This document shows, piece by piece, positions 8,441 to 17,160 of a stretch of 64,000 nt of DNA; the first letter of the stretch is position 1, and every line of letters starts with the position of its first letter. The translations under genes and the position numbers were made by a program. Below the pieces are notes generated by a model, which did not search any database, was not told the DNA's origin, and saw only the letters and a list, made by a program, of their open reading frames with translations. Origin of the DNA: a bacterium (GTDB lineage: Bacteria > Desulfobacterota > Binatia > HRBIN30 > CADEER01); the NCBI GenBank assembly GCA_030430165.1, contig JAUIGL010000001.1:62001-126000 (forward strand). The letters run 5' to 3'.

Positions 8441-9186
8441 CGGCGCTTCCTGGCGACGAGGATGACGGTCGGGCCTCCCATGAGGACATTGTCGCAGTTG
8501 GCTTCGTCGATCCTATATTTTGCCACTCGCTTGGCCGATTGAAACGCCTGATAGGCCCGGATCAGGCAGTAGAACGGAAACAAGAAGACGTTCTGCTTCC
8601 ACTTGGGCCGATCCTTCTCGATAGCCGTGATCTCGAAGCCGGCCCAGTCGACGACCTGCCGCAACTCGAGGTAGGTGAGGAGGTTCTGGTGGCTGAAGCC
8701 TGAGCCGTACTTCTCCTGGTCCTCCGCCGTGATGTATTTGTAGAATGACCCTCGAAGCAGGAAGTTCAGTCGCTCCTCGATGTTGCCGATGTTGGGGGTG
8801 GTAATGACGAGGACCCCGCCCGGCTTGGTGACGCGGGCGAATTCGCGCAACACGTGGAAGTGATTTTCGACGTGCTCGATGCCTTCGAGGGAGGTCACCA
8901 GATCGAACGAGGCGTCGGCGTAGGGAAGGGGGCCGTTGAGGTTGGCCCGTGCTCGCTCGGCGCGATCTCCGAGGTGGTCCGATTGAGTGAGATCGATATC
9001 GACTCCGCAAACGCTCCAGCCGCGGTCGAGCAGCTCCCGCGCCAAGGCTCCGGGGCCGAGTGGAGCGTCCAGCACTTTGCGACCGTTCGGCTGGCCGAGC
9101 TGGTCGACGAGCTCGAGGACCTTGGTGTGGATTTCCGGTCTCGCGCGCGGCGGCGGCGCGCTGGGCTGGGCGGTCCCTGTGGTCAT
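8437..9186 (-). CDS. class I SAM-dependent methyltransferase
   Basis: A 249-residue methyltransferase. The SAM-binding region is unusual, reading KVLDAPLGPGALARELLDRG where many relatives have LDxGCGxG, followed by VCGVDID, SFDLVTSLEGIEHVENH and KPGGVLVITTPNIGNIEERL. The downstream helix-rich segment with FLLRGSFYKYI resembles sugar or polyprenyl-lipid methyltransferases of O-antigen-type clusters. It heads the minus-strand operon and is divergent from the glycosyltransferase at 9280, leaving only about 93 bases for both promoters. Substrate unknown. Confidence 0.82.
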   Translation of the reverse strand: MTTGTAQPSAPPPRARPEIHTKVLELVDQLGQPNGRKVLDAPLGPGALARELLDRGWSVCGVDIDLTQSDHLGDRAERARANLNGPLPYADASFDLVTSLEGIEHVENHFHVLREFARVTKPGGVLVITTPNIGNIEERLNFLLRGSFYKYITAEDQEKYGSGFSHQNLLTYLELRQVVDWAGFEITAIEKDRPKWKQNVFLFPFYCLIRAYQAFQSAKRVAKYRIDEANCDNVLMGGPTVILVARKRR

Positions 9187-9279
9187 CGGGTCATCTCCGT
9201 TGGTGGGGAAAGGTCCAGTCCTATAGAAACCTTCAGGTCGGGCGGCAACCGCGCTGGCAGCGAGGCGCGCTCCGCCGGG

Positions 9280-10191
9280 ATGGAGCAGATGGAGATTCGT
9301 ACCCTATTCGAGCGATGCGAAGCGGCCGGCGACCTCACGTTCTCGATCGTGATTCCGACCTGGAACAACTTGGAGTACCTGAAGCTCTGTTTGCGAAGTC
9401 TGGCGACGCATTCGAGGCGGCGCCACCAAGTCATCCTGCACGTCAACCAGGGCGCCGACGGCACCGCGGAGTGGCTGGCGGACAACTTCGACGGCGACGT
9501 TTGTCTCAGCGAAGAGAACGTCGGCATCTGTCATGCGCTGAACTACGCGCGCCGGCTGATGAAGACGGACTATCTGCTCTACATGAACGACGACATGTAC
9601 GTCTGTCCTGGCTGGGACGAGCCGTTGTGGGGCGCGGTCGAGCGGGCTCCGTCGAAGATGTTCTATTTCTCGGCGACGCTGATGCAGCCCGGACCGTTCA
9701 ACGACCCCAGCGTGCTCTCGGAGTGCAACTACGGTCGGCGCCTCGAGGACTTCGACGAGGAGCGGTTGCTGCGAACGTGGAACGACCGCGAGTTTCGCGA
9801 TTGGAGTGGGGCGACCTGGCCGCCCAGCCTTGTCCACGTCGATCTGTGGGACCAGGTCGGCGGATACAGCGTCGAGTTCAGCCCGGGGATGTATTCCGAC
9901 CCGGATTTCTCGATGAAGCTGTGGAACCTGGGGGTGCGCGATTTTCGAGGCATTGCGGCGAGCCGGGTGTATCATTTCACCTCCGTTTCGACCGGCAGGG
10001 TCAAAAAGAACTCCGGCTCGGCGACTTTCCTGCGCAAGTGGGGCATGACATCGGCTACCTTCGGTCGCCACTACTTGCGTCGCGGGCAGCCCTACCGGGG
10101 GCCTCTCGACGAGCCCGAGCGCACGCTGGGCTTCTATTGGGACGTGTACCGATCCAAGATCAAGCGCTGGCTGGTCAGCGCGCGCGAGTAA
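9280..10191 (+). CDS. glycosyltransferase family 2 protein
   Basis: A 303-residue GT-A fold enzyme. It opens with FSIVIPTWNNLEYLKLCLRSL, has the sugar-nucleotide segment ICHALNYARRLMKTDYLLYMNDDMYV with the DDM acidic motif, and a later FSPGMYSDPDFSMKLW typical of the acceptor/base region. GT2 enzymes transfer sugars from nucleotide donors at the inner face of the membrane. The ATG at 9280 begins the family-like sequence; the frame is open far upstream but overlaps the divergent methyltransferase. ATG at 9289 is an alternative. Probably part of the same glycan-modification locus. Confidence 0.85.
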   Translation: MEQMEIRTLFERCEAAGDLTFSIVIPTWNNLEYLKLCLRSLATHSRRRHQVILHVNQGADGTAEWLADNFDGDVCLSEENVGICHALNYARRLMKTDYLLYMNDDMYVCPGWDEPLWGAVERAPSKMFYFSATLMQPGPFNDPSVLSECNYGRRLEDFDEERLLRTWNDREFRDWSGATWPPSLVHVDLWDQVGGYSVEFSPGMYSDPDFSMKLWNLGVRDFRGIAASRVYHFTSVSTGRVKKNSGSATFLRKWGMTSATFGRHYLRRGQPYRGPLDEPERTLGFYWDVYRSKIKRWLVSARE

Positions 10192-10227
10192 TTCGCGAAC
10201 GAACGTCCGCACCGGCCGCTTTGGTCG

Positions 10228-12534
10228 TCAGTGGAAGCGGTGGCTGATCTCGCATCCGTAGGTGCGTGGGGCCGCGTAGAATCGGCTGGTGGTGCCGAGG
10301 CTCGATACCGTCGGCGTCGCGTTGTCGAAGTAGTGTTCGTCGGTGAGGTTGCGGCCCCAGAGGGCGACTTGGGTCCGTTCTTCGTTGAACGTGTAGGACA
10401 AGCGCGCGTCGATTCGATTGTAGCCGTGCTGCACCGCCGCGGCGACTTCCGGCCCGCGCAAGTGGACCTGGCTCTGGTAGGACCAGTCGATCCTGGGTGT
10501 GAGGATACCTTCGAGCCAGGTGGGGCCGCCGGTTGCGAGGAAACGAGCGTACTGCAGTCCGACGTGAGCTTGGATCTCGGGTGCGTTGTCGAAGGACTGA
10601 CCGGATCGATCGATTCTCGAGCTGTCGAGGTCGCTCACCGCGTTGTCGAACCGGTCGTACTCGGTCTCGAGCAGGCCGAGCGAGCCGTCGAGCCGGAATC
10701 CTTCGTAGGGGAGGGCGGTGAGCTCGATCTCGGCGCCGTAGGTCGTCGCTTCGGCGGCGTTGAGAGTCGTCTGGTCGAAATCGGGGATTCCGTCGCCATT
10801 GAGGTCGCCGAGGTCCCGCACTCCGGTGACCTGGATGTCGTCGTACTTGCCGAGAAATGCGGCCAGGTTGAGTGTCGCGCGCTGGTCGAAGCCGATGCTC
10901 TTGAAGCCGATCTCAAAGGAATCGAGAAATTCGGGTTCGAACTCCGTCGGGTCGGTCGATAGCGCGATGCCGTTGAAGCCGCCGCCGCGAAACCCGCGGG
11001 AGTAGGTGAAGTAGCCCATCAGATGGTCGACCGGCGTGTCCTCGATCCAGCTGTCCGGGGCGAACAGGGCGAGGCTCGCCATTGGGGTCCAGGCGCTGAA
11101 CACCTTGGATTCGTTCATCGGCTCTGCCACGGGCCCGGGCGTCGTTTGCGTCGTCAGCGACAGGCCCTTCTTGTCCTGGGTGTAGCGCAGGCCCGCGGTC
11201 AGGCTCGCCCAGTCGGTCAATTCCGCGGTGGCCTGTCCGTAGAGCGCCCAGGTCCAGTTGTGGATGGTGCGCTTGTTGTCGATGAACGCCCCAACCGTGT
11301 CGGCGGCGAGAACCACCGATTCGTCCGCCTGTTCCCAGAAGCCGAAGGCGCCGGTGACGATCTGCAGCCGTCCGTCCCAGGTGGTGGTGTTGACCTGCTC
11401 CTCGATGCTGATCTGACGTTGCTCGCCGGGCGTTCCCTGGTCCGGGGCGCCGCCGGCGCTCGAGCGGCGCAGATTGGGCACTCTCGTCATGTCGACGTCG
11501 ACTCGGATGCGGGGATTCTGCTCGCGCCAGGATGCGATCGTCTTGAGCTCCGTGTCGTCGAAGACGCTGAGCTCCCCTAGATCCCAAGCCAACGTTCCCC
11601 AGGCGCCGTAACTCTCGACGTCGACCAGCTGTGACACGTCGGCGTTGTTCTCGAACGGGCGAGTGCTGCGGCATGCGTCGTAGAAGTCGTCCGAGCCGAA
11701 GGGCGGACCCTTTTCGTCGACGACCACGCACTCACCGCCGCGGCCTTTGGTGTGGGAGCGCGACCAGGTTCCGCTGAGATCGATGGTGATGTCCTCGCGC
11801 GGCAGGAGGCGAACGCTGCCGAGGAAGCTCAGCGAGTTGCGATCGCTCTGTCTCTCGCCGAGGTTGGTGTTTCGCGTGTACCCTTCATTGTAGTCCTGGG
11901 ATACGGCGAAGCGGGTGAAGACGCGGTCTTCGAGAGCACCCCACGGGATCGGGACGTTGAGCATGGCGCGCGACTGAACCGTGTCGAAGTTGCCGGCGCG
12001 CACCATTGCCATGCCCTCGAGATCGGGGCTGGGCTTGACGGTGGTGATGTTGATGGCGCCGCCGACCGTGTTCTTGCCGAACAAGGTCCCCTGCGGCCCG
12101 CGCAACACCTCGATCTGCTCGACGTCGATCACGTCGACGAGGGTGCCGATGGTGCGCGGCAGGAAGACGCCGTCGACGTACACGCCGACACCCGGGTCGA
12201 AGGCGATGGATACGGTTTGTGGTGTTCCGATTCCGCGAATCCGGATATCGACGGCCGCGCCGTCGTCCGGGGTGGCGAATACCAGGTTGGGAACCCGACC
12301 CTGGATATCGTCGAGGCGGGTGGCGCCGATTTGTCGCAACTGGGTTTCGCCGAGAGCCGTCACCGAGATCGGAGTGTCCTCGAGCAGCTCGGCGCGTTTG
12401 CGTGCCCGGACGACGATCTCTTCGATCTGCGGGGCTGCCTCTGCCTCTCGGGACTGCGCCGTGACCTCCTGAGCGGCGGTGGTCGACACGAGGATCGTCG
12501 TCAATATGGCGGCGCGGCGTAGAATCGGACTCAT
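10228..12534 (-). CDS. TonB-dependent receptor
   Basis: A 768-residue outer-membrane receptor. A signal peptide (ILRRAAILTTILVSTTAAQEVTAQ) is followed by a TonB-box-like IEEIVVRARKR, the plug domain (TPISVTALGETQLRQIG ... IEVLRGPQGTLFGKNTVGGAINI, about residues 45-150) and a beta-barrel that closes with a late YGCEISHRFH. The plug and the many aromatic barrel strands fit receptors of the environmental type seen in sphingomonads and Binatota rather than a classical siderophore receptor. Its ATG overlaps the TGA of the TetR gene (ATGA), so the two are coupled. Ligand unknown; neighbours suggest an organic substrate degraded by the divergent reductase pathway. Confidence 0.93.
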   Translation of the reverse strand: MSPILRRAAILTTILVSTTAAQEVTAQSREAEAAPQIEEIVVRARKRAELLEDTPISVTALGETQLRQIGATRLDDIQGRVPNLVFATPDDGAAVDIRIRGIGTPQTVSIAFDPGVGVYVDGVFLPRTIGTLVDVIDVEQIEVLRGPQGTLFGKNTVGGAINITTVKPSPDLEGMAMVRAGNFDTVQSRAMLNVPIPWGALEDRVFTRFAVSQDYNEGYTRNTNLGERQSDRNSLSFLGSVRLLPREDITIDLSGTWSRSHTKGRGGECVVVDEKGPPFGSDDFYDACRSTRPFENNADVSQLVDVESYGAWGTLAWDLGELSVFDDTELKTIASWREQNPRIRVDVDMTRVPNLRRSSAGGAPDQGTPGEQRQISIEEQVNTTTWDGRLQIVTGAFGFWEQADESVVLAADTVGAFIDNKRTIHNWTWALYGQATAELTDWASLTAGLRYTQDKKGLSLTTQTTPGPVAEPMNESKVFSAWTPMASLALFAPDSWIEDTPVDHLMGYFTYSRGFRGGGFNGIALSTDPTEFEPEFLDSFEIGFKSIGFDQRATLNLAAFLGKYDDIQVTGVRDLGDLNGDGIPDFDQTTLNAAEATTYGAEIELTALPYEGFRLDGSLGLLETEYDRFDNAVSDLDSSRIDRSGQSFDNAPEIQAHVGLQYARFLATGGPTWLEGILTPRIDWSYQSQVHLRGPEVAAAVQHGYNRIDARLSYTFNEERTQVALWGRNLTDEHYFDNATPTVSSLGTTSRFYAAPRTYGCEISHRFH

Positions 12535-13208
12535 CGCCGTCCCTTCTTCCTTGTGCGGCGTTTCTTGGGCTTGGCGCCGAGGAACATGGTTACGAGTGCC
12601 TGTGAGTGGGACTCGACGATCGCCGGGTCGGACGGCTCGACGCCAAACAGGAGGCGGGCTTCCGGAGCGTTGGCGTAGAGCAACGACGCCGCGCCGACGA
12701 GAACGTGGTAGAGCAGTCGGGGCGGGATCGGCGTCGCCTCGCCCGCCTCGACGAGATCGTCCCACACTCCGAACAGGGCGTCGGTGCGCGGCCGCGTCTG
12801 GGTTTCGACGAGCCACTCGAGACGCTCGCTGGGATGCGTCCCCTCGTGGATCATGATTCGGTTCAGCTCCGGCCGTTTCGCCGCCATCGCGACCACCCCG
12901 GCGATGACCGCCTCCATCGTCTCGCGGTTGGTCATTTCGGGGGTGGTGAGGATCTCGGCATCGAGCTCGCTGAGCAGCTTGAGCAGCGCCGCCTTCCACA
13001 GCTCCTCCTTGGAGGCGAAGTGGTAGTTGATCTGTGGTTGGTGCGCCCCGGCGCCGGCCGCGATGGCGCGGGTCGATGCGCCCTCGAAGCCGTGATCGGC
13101 GAACTCCTTGATCGCAGACTCGATCAGTCGCTCGCGCAACTGCGCCGAGACGGCGGCCCGGACCCCGCCGGCGGGGTGCTCGCGTGCCTCTTCGCTTGAC
13201 CGTTCCAT
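12531..13208 (-). CDS. TetR/AcrR family transcriptional regulator
   Basis: A 225-residue regulator. The DNA-binding domain spans about residues 22-70, with IESAIKEFADHGFEGASTRAIA and the recognition helix region GAHQPQINYHFASKEELW. The C-terminal ligand domain is followed by a very basic tail (KPKKRRTRKKGRR). It is transcribed with the TonB receptor and is divergent from the reductase gene; a 16-bp palindrome lies in the shared upstream region. Most likely a local repressor relieved by the imported compound or a metabolite. Confidence 0.9.
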   Translation of the reverse strand: MERSSEEAREHPAGGVRAAVSAQLRERLIESAIKEFADHGFEGASTRAIAAGAGAHQPQINYHFASKEELWKAALLKLLSELDAEILTTPEMTNRETMEAVIAGVVAMAAKRPELNRIMIHEGTHPSERLEWLVETQTRPRTDALFGVWDDLVEAGEATPIPPRLLYHVLVGAASLLYANAPEARLLFGVEPSDPAIVESHSQALVTMFLGAKPKKRRTRKKGRR

Positions 13209-13225
13209 TATCGGGTGATTATTCT

Positions 13226-13241
13226 ATTATCGATCGATAAT
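13226..13241. promoter_or_regulatory. TetR operator candidate, perfect 16-bp palindrome
   Basis: ATTATCGATCGATAAT is a perfect palindrome 17 bases upstream of the TetR start and about 90 bases before the divergent reductase start. Further ATTATC/GATTATT words lie at 13207-13223, making an AT-rich island in otherwise GC-rich DNA. Position and symmetry fit a TetR dimer site. Confidence 0.6.
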
Positions 13242-13332
13242 GCAAACGGAAGCTGACGGGCGGCCTCGACGCGTCGGGGCCGGCTCGAGACCGAGCCTTC
13301 TTCTTCGGGGGGCTGTGGGAGAAGGGGCCAGA

Positions 13333-14328
13333 ATGAAGATCAACCGAAAGTGGGTACTCGCGCGCCGGCCGAGCGGGGCGGTAGCGCAGGAGGACTTCCG
13401 CCTCGAGGAGTCCGCTGTCCCGGCGATCGAGCCGGGCCAGATCTTGATCCGCCAGACCTGGTTTCCGCTCGAGCCGGCGATGCGCGGCTGGATCGCCGAC
13501 GAGCCGAACTACCTGCCGCCTGTGGAGATCGGCGCGGTCATGCGCGGCATGGCGTATGGCGAGGTCGTCGAGTCGGCTGCGCCCGGCTTCTCTCCCGGAG
13601 ACGTCGTCACCTCGTTTTCGGGGTGGCAGGAGTATGCGGTCGACCAGGGAACCGCCGCCAAGATCGACCCGGACCTGGCGCCGGAGCTGGTGCTGTCCGC
13701 CCTCGGAATGACCGGCATGACGGCCTTCATCGGCCTCAACGAGATCGGCAAACCGCAGGCGGGGCAGACGGTGGTCGTTTCCGGCGCCGCTGGAGCTACC
13801 GGCTCGGTCGCCGCCCAGCTGGCGCGCATCCAGGGCTGCCGCGTCATCGGTATCGCCGGTGGCGAGCGCAAGTGTCGTTGGCTGACCGAAACCGCTCGCC
13901 TCGACGCGGCGATCGACTACCGGGGTGAGGATGTCGCGGCGCGTCTCGACGAGCTGTGCCCGGAGGGGATCGACGTTTTCTTCGACAACGTCGGCGGCCC
14001 GCTGCTCGATCTGGTGCTCGACCGGCTGGCTTTGCGAGCCCGGGTCGTCGTCTGCGGAGCGATCGTTCGGTTCGGCGACAGCGGCCCGGCGCCAGGACCG
14101 GTCAACTACTGGAAGATCATCCAGAAGCGGGCGCGCATCGAAGGTTTCGTCGTGCTCGACTACCTGGATCGCGTCGCCGAGGTTCGCTCCGAGCTCGCCA
14201 AGCTGGTGGAGTCCGGCGAGCTTGCCTACGAGGCCGATGTGCAGACCGGCTTCGAGAACCTTCCTTCGGCGTTACGCCGCCTCTACCAGGGGCAGAACCT
14301 CGGCAAACAGCTTCTCCGGGTCGACTGA
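13333..14328 (+). CDS. NADP-dependent zinc-free oxidoreductase (MDR, leukotriene B4 dehydrogenase/CurA type)
   Basis: A 331-residue medium-chain reductase without the structural-zinc cysteines. It has the N-terminal catalytic fold, then AGQTVVVSGAAGATGSVAAQLARIQGCRVIGIAGG (Rossmann NADP site, about residues 147-181), FDNVGG and late NYWKIIQKRARIEGFVV, a pattern typical of prostaglandin reductase or CurA-like enoyl reductases. These enzymes reduce conjugated double bonds. I chose ATG 13333, where the family sequence begins (KINRKWVLARRPSG). It is divergent from TetR and 47 bases ahead of the carboxymuconolactone-decarboxylase-like gene. Confidence 0.9.
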   Translation: MKINRKWVLARRPSGAVAQEDFRLEESAVPAIEPGQILIRQTWFPLEPAMRGWIADEPNYLPPVEIGAVMRGMAYGEVVESAAPGFSPGDVVTSFSGWQEYAVDQGTAAKIDPDLAPELVLSALGMTGMTAFIGLNEIGKPQAGQTVVVSGAAGATGSVAAQLARIQGCRVIGIAGGERKCRWLTETARLDAAIDYRGEDVAARLDELCPEGIDVFFDNVGGPLLDLVLDRLALRARVVVCGAIVRFGDSGPAPGPVNYWKIIQKRARIEGFVVLDYLDRVAEVRSELAKLVESGELAYEADVQTGFENLPSALRRLYQGQNLGKQLLRVD

Positions 14329-14375
14329 GACACCCTAGTCTCTCTCGACGTCGAAACGAAGCAAGGAGTTGATCG

Positions 14376-14951
14376 ATGACGATCGAATTCGAGAACCGCC
14401 AGCGTTGGGACCTCGATGCCTGGCCCGAGATGTACGGCAAGCTCAAGGAGCTGCAGGCGCTGGTTTTCCTCAGCCCACCCGGAGTCCACCTCAACATGAT
14501 GGTCTTCACCATTGCCAGCCTGGTGGCCGGTTGCCGCCACTGCCAGGCACACGGTGCGTACGGCCTCGACCGACTCGGCATTCCACTCGAGAAGATCCAG
14601 GCGCTGTGGACCTTCGAGTCTTCGGACCTCTTCGACGAGCGCGAGCGGGCGGCGCTGGCCTTCGCGATGGCCGCCGGCATCACGCCGAGCGCGGTGGGTG
14701 CCGAGCACCACGCAGCCATCCGGGAACACTTCTCCGACGAAGAAGCGCGGACCTTGATCGCGGTGGTCGCCGTGGGTGGCTTCATGAACCGGTACAACGA
14801 TGCGCTGGCGACGGTCACCGACGCCGAATCGGTCGATTGGGCCAAGGCCAACCTCGGTCCGCTGGGTTGGGATATCGGCAAGCACATCGGCGCCGGTCAC
14901 GAGCAACGTTCCGGGCCTCCGGGCGGCGGCAGCGAGCCGCAGGGCTCCTGA
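14376..14951 (+). CDS. carboxymuconolactone decarboxylase / AhpD-like family protein
   Basis: A 191-residue helical protein. The AhpD-type motif CRHCQAHG gives Cys53-x2-Cys56-x2-His59, the redox and proton-relay residues of alkylhydroperoxidase-like members, rather than the active site of true 4-carboxymuconolactone decarboxylases. A caaggag site precedes the ATG. The last 20 residues are Gly/Ser/Pro-rich and probably unstructured. With the preceding reductase it forms a short operon divergent from TetR and the TonB receptor, as in small xenobiotic-degradation loci. Exact reaction unknown. Confidence 0.85.
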   Translation: MTIEFENRQRWDLDAWPEMYGKLKELQALVFLSPPGVHLNMMVFTIASLVAGCRHCQAHGAYGLDRLGIPLEKIQALWTFESSDLFDERERAALAFAMAAGITPSAVGAEHHAAIREHFSDEEARTLIAVVAVGGFMNRYNDALATVTDAESVDWAKANLGPLGWDIGKHIGAGHEQRSGPPGGGSEPQGS

Positions 14952-14982
14952 GTACTCGCGCGCAGCCGCGCCGCCGCCAAGA

Positions 14983-17118
14983 CTACGCCGAACCGCTCCC
15001 GGCCGATCCCAGGCGCTCGTCGAGGTCGACGAGGATTTCGGTGTTCGACATCGGCGTAGCGTCTTCCGCGGATGCGCCGCCGACGAACGTAGCTCGGTAG
15101 GCCTGCCACCATGCGCGCGCGTCTTGCTGCGACCACGCCCCCGCGTCGCGGCAGCTCATCAGCCGCTCCTGCAGAGACTGGGCATCGGCCGGGCGAGCCG
15201 CCGGGTCCTTCTCGAGGCACCAGAGAATGATCGCCTCCAGGTCTTCGGGGATGTCCAGGCCGACGCGCTGCGACGGCGGGACCGGCGCTTCGTTGAGATG
15301 CTTGGCGCAGATCTCCACCGCGCTCGCGCCCTCGAACACGCTGTACCCGGTCAGCAGGAAGTAGCCGACGGCGCCGAGTGCGTAGAGATCGCTCTGCGGG
15401 CCTCCGCCGGGGCCGCGAATGACTTCCGGCGCCATGTAGTGGGGCGTGCCGACCAAAACGTCGGCGCGCGTCACGTTGGCGTCGCTGTCTTCGATCTCCT
15501 TGACCAGTCCGAAGTCGAGCACCTTGACCACGTCGAAGATCCCGCCTCGTTCGCAGACGATCGCGTTCGACGGCTTGACGTCCCGGTGGATGAGCCCCTT
15601 GGAGTGCGCTTCGGATAGCGAGCCGGCCATCTGCTCCAGCAGGTGGATCACCCGCCCGGCAGGAAGCGGACCGCTGCACGAGACCAACTGCTCGAGGGTG
15701 CCGCCGTCGAGTAGCTCCATGGCGTAGAACAACTTGCCTTCGGGCGTCTGTCCGTAGTCGTAGATGGCGATCGTGTTGGGGTGGCTCAGGCTGCTGGTGA
15801 TCTGGACCTCGTGCTCGAAGCGCTCGCGGCACGACGGCGAGCGCATGAAGTCCGGATTCATCAGCTTGATGGCGGTCGGTCGGCGCAGCAGACAGTGCTG
15901 CGCCTGGTACACCGTGCCGTTGCCGCCTTCGCCGATCTTGTGCTTCAGCTGGTACTGACCGTAGCGCTGCTCGGCTTCGTCGACCGCCTGCTTCACCTGC
16001 CGGCGGATGGAGCGCATCGACACCGCGAGGACGGCGCCGCAGATCAGAAGCGAGAGTAGCCCGATGGCGGCGAGGGCGAGGTTTCGTTGTTGTGCCAGCG
16101 TACCGAGGAAATCCGACTCCGGTATCAACACCGCCGACCACAGGCGTCGCCCCTCGGTCGCCGTGAACCCGGCCCACCAGGGGCTTCCGCCGGTCGTGTA
16201 GCGGAAGATCAGAGCCTTGCGTCCGCGCGCCGCCCACGCCTCGAGCGCGTCGTCGACCGGCGCGACTCCGAGCTCGGCGAGCGGCGACAGCACCGCCGCG
16301 AGCAGACGGTTGCGGTCCGCGTAACGCGGGTCGGGAGGAAGGCCGATCGCCTTGCCGTCGTCGGTAAACACCGTGTGCATGCCGTGGTCGCTCGGCCGGT
16401 TGCTGGTGGTGTACTCGGAGATCTCCATCAAGCTCATGTTGAGGGCGACCACGTACTCGCCTTCGCGCTCCACTCGCGGATGCCGACTGGCGACGGAGAT
16501 GCCTGGCTCTTTGGTCGTCAGGAAGGTGTAGGGATCGGTCCAGAAGTGTCCGCCCGATTCGCGCTCGAGGGCGCCCTGGTACCAGGGCCGGTCGAGCGGC
16601 GACACTTCGGTTTGGCGCTCCCAGGACTCGACCACCTCGCCGCCGACGAAGCGTCGCCAGCGCGCGACTCCGGGGGTGTTGCCGTCGATCTGACGGGTGA
16701 GGATGCCCTTGGACTTCTTGATCAGGACGAACTCGCTGCCGCTGGAGTCGGCGACATTGATCGAGTCGAGCAAGTGGATGCCGGTGAGAAACGGCTCGAG
16801 CAGGTTGAACAGCTCCGCCGAGCTCTCACTCGAGCCGATGTCGATGTGCTCGATCTGGGGTTGTGCGATCCGCAGCGCTCGGTCGGCCACCTGGAACACG
16901 CGCACCAGCTGCTCGCGAGTGCCCTGCGCGTTCATCTCGATGAGATCCTCCGAGAGCGAGCGAACCAGGCGCTCGTCGAAGTACATCAGCGCGGCGGCCG
17001 CGGCGACGATCGTCAGAACGACGATGATCGTGAGATTGCGCAGCAGCGGACGGTAGAGGTGGGAAAACCGGGTGTCGAGGGTGAGCGTTCCGGTGAGACT
17101 GTCGAGCGAGCTGGGCAT
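14983..17118 (-). CDS. membrane Ser/Thr protein kinase with extracellular Cache-like sensor
   Basis: A 711-residue receptor kinase. It has a membrane segment at about residues 28-46, an outside sensor of roughly 300 residues with the Cache/PAS-like strings SPLDRPWYQGALE and WTDPYTFLTTKEPGISVASR, a second membrane segment at about 347-370, then a cytoplasmic Hanks-type kinase: Gly-loop IGEGGNGTVY (395-404), Lys418, HRDVKPSN (511-518), DFG (535-537) and APE (563-565). All catalytic residues are present. Sensor domains of this type usually feed histidine kinases, so the placement on a Ser/Thr kinase is less common. Ligand and target unknown. Stands alone, convergent with the preceding operon. 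Confidence 0.9.
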   Translation of the reverse strand: MPSSLDSLTGTLTLDTRFSHLYRPLLRNLTIIVVLTIVAAAAALMYFDERLVRSLSEDLIEMNAQGTREQLVRVFQVADRALRIAQPQIEHIDIGSSESSAELFNLLEPFLTGIHLLDSINVADSSGSEFVLIKKSKGILTRQIDGNTPGVARWRRFVGGEVVESWERQTEVSPLDRPWYQGALERESGGHFWTDPYTFLTTKEPGISVASRHPRVEREGEYVVALNMSLMEISEYTTSNRPSDHGMHTVFTDDGKAIGLPPDPRYADRNRLLAAVLSPLAELGVAPVDDALEAWAARGRKALIFRYTTGGSPWWAGFTATEGRRLWSAVLIPESDFLGTLAQQRNLALAAIGLLSLLICGAVLAVSMRSIRRQVKQAVDEAEQRYGQYQLKHKIGEGGNGTVYQAQHCLLRRPTAIKLMNPDFMRSPSCRERFEHEVQITSSLSHPNTIAIYDYGQTPEGKLFYAMELLDGGTLEQLVSCSGPLPAGRVIHLLEQMAGSLSEAHSKGLIHRDVKPSNAIVCERGGIFDVVKVLDFGLVKEIEDSDANVTRADVLVGTPHYMAPEVIRGPGGGPQSDLYALGAVGYFLLTGYSVFEGASAVEICAKHLNEAPVPPSQRVGLDIPEDLEAIILWCLEKDPAARPADAQSLQERLMSCRDAGAWSQQDARAWWQAYRATFVGGASAEDATPMSNTEILVDLDERLGSAGSGSA

Positions 17119-17160
17119 GGGGTTGGTCGGTCCTGAAGAGGATACGGAATCCGGGCCGGC

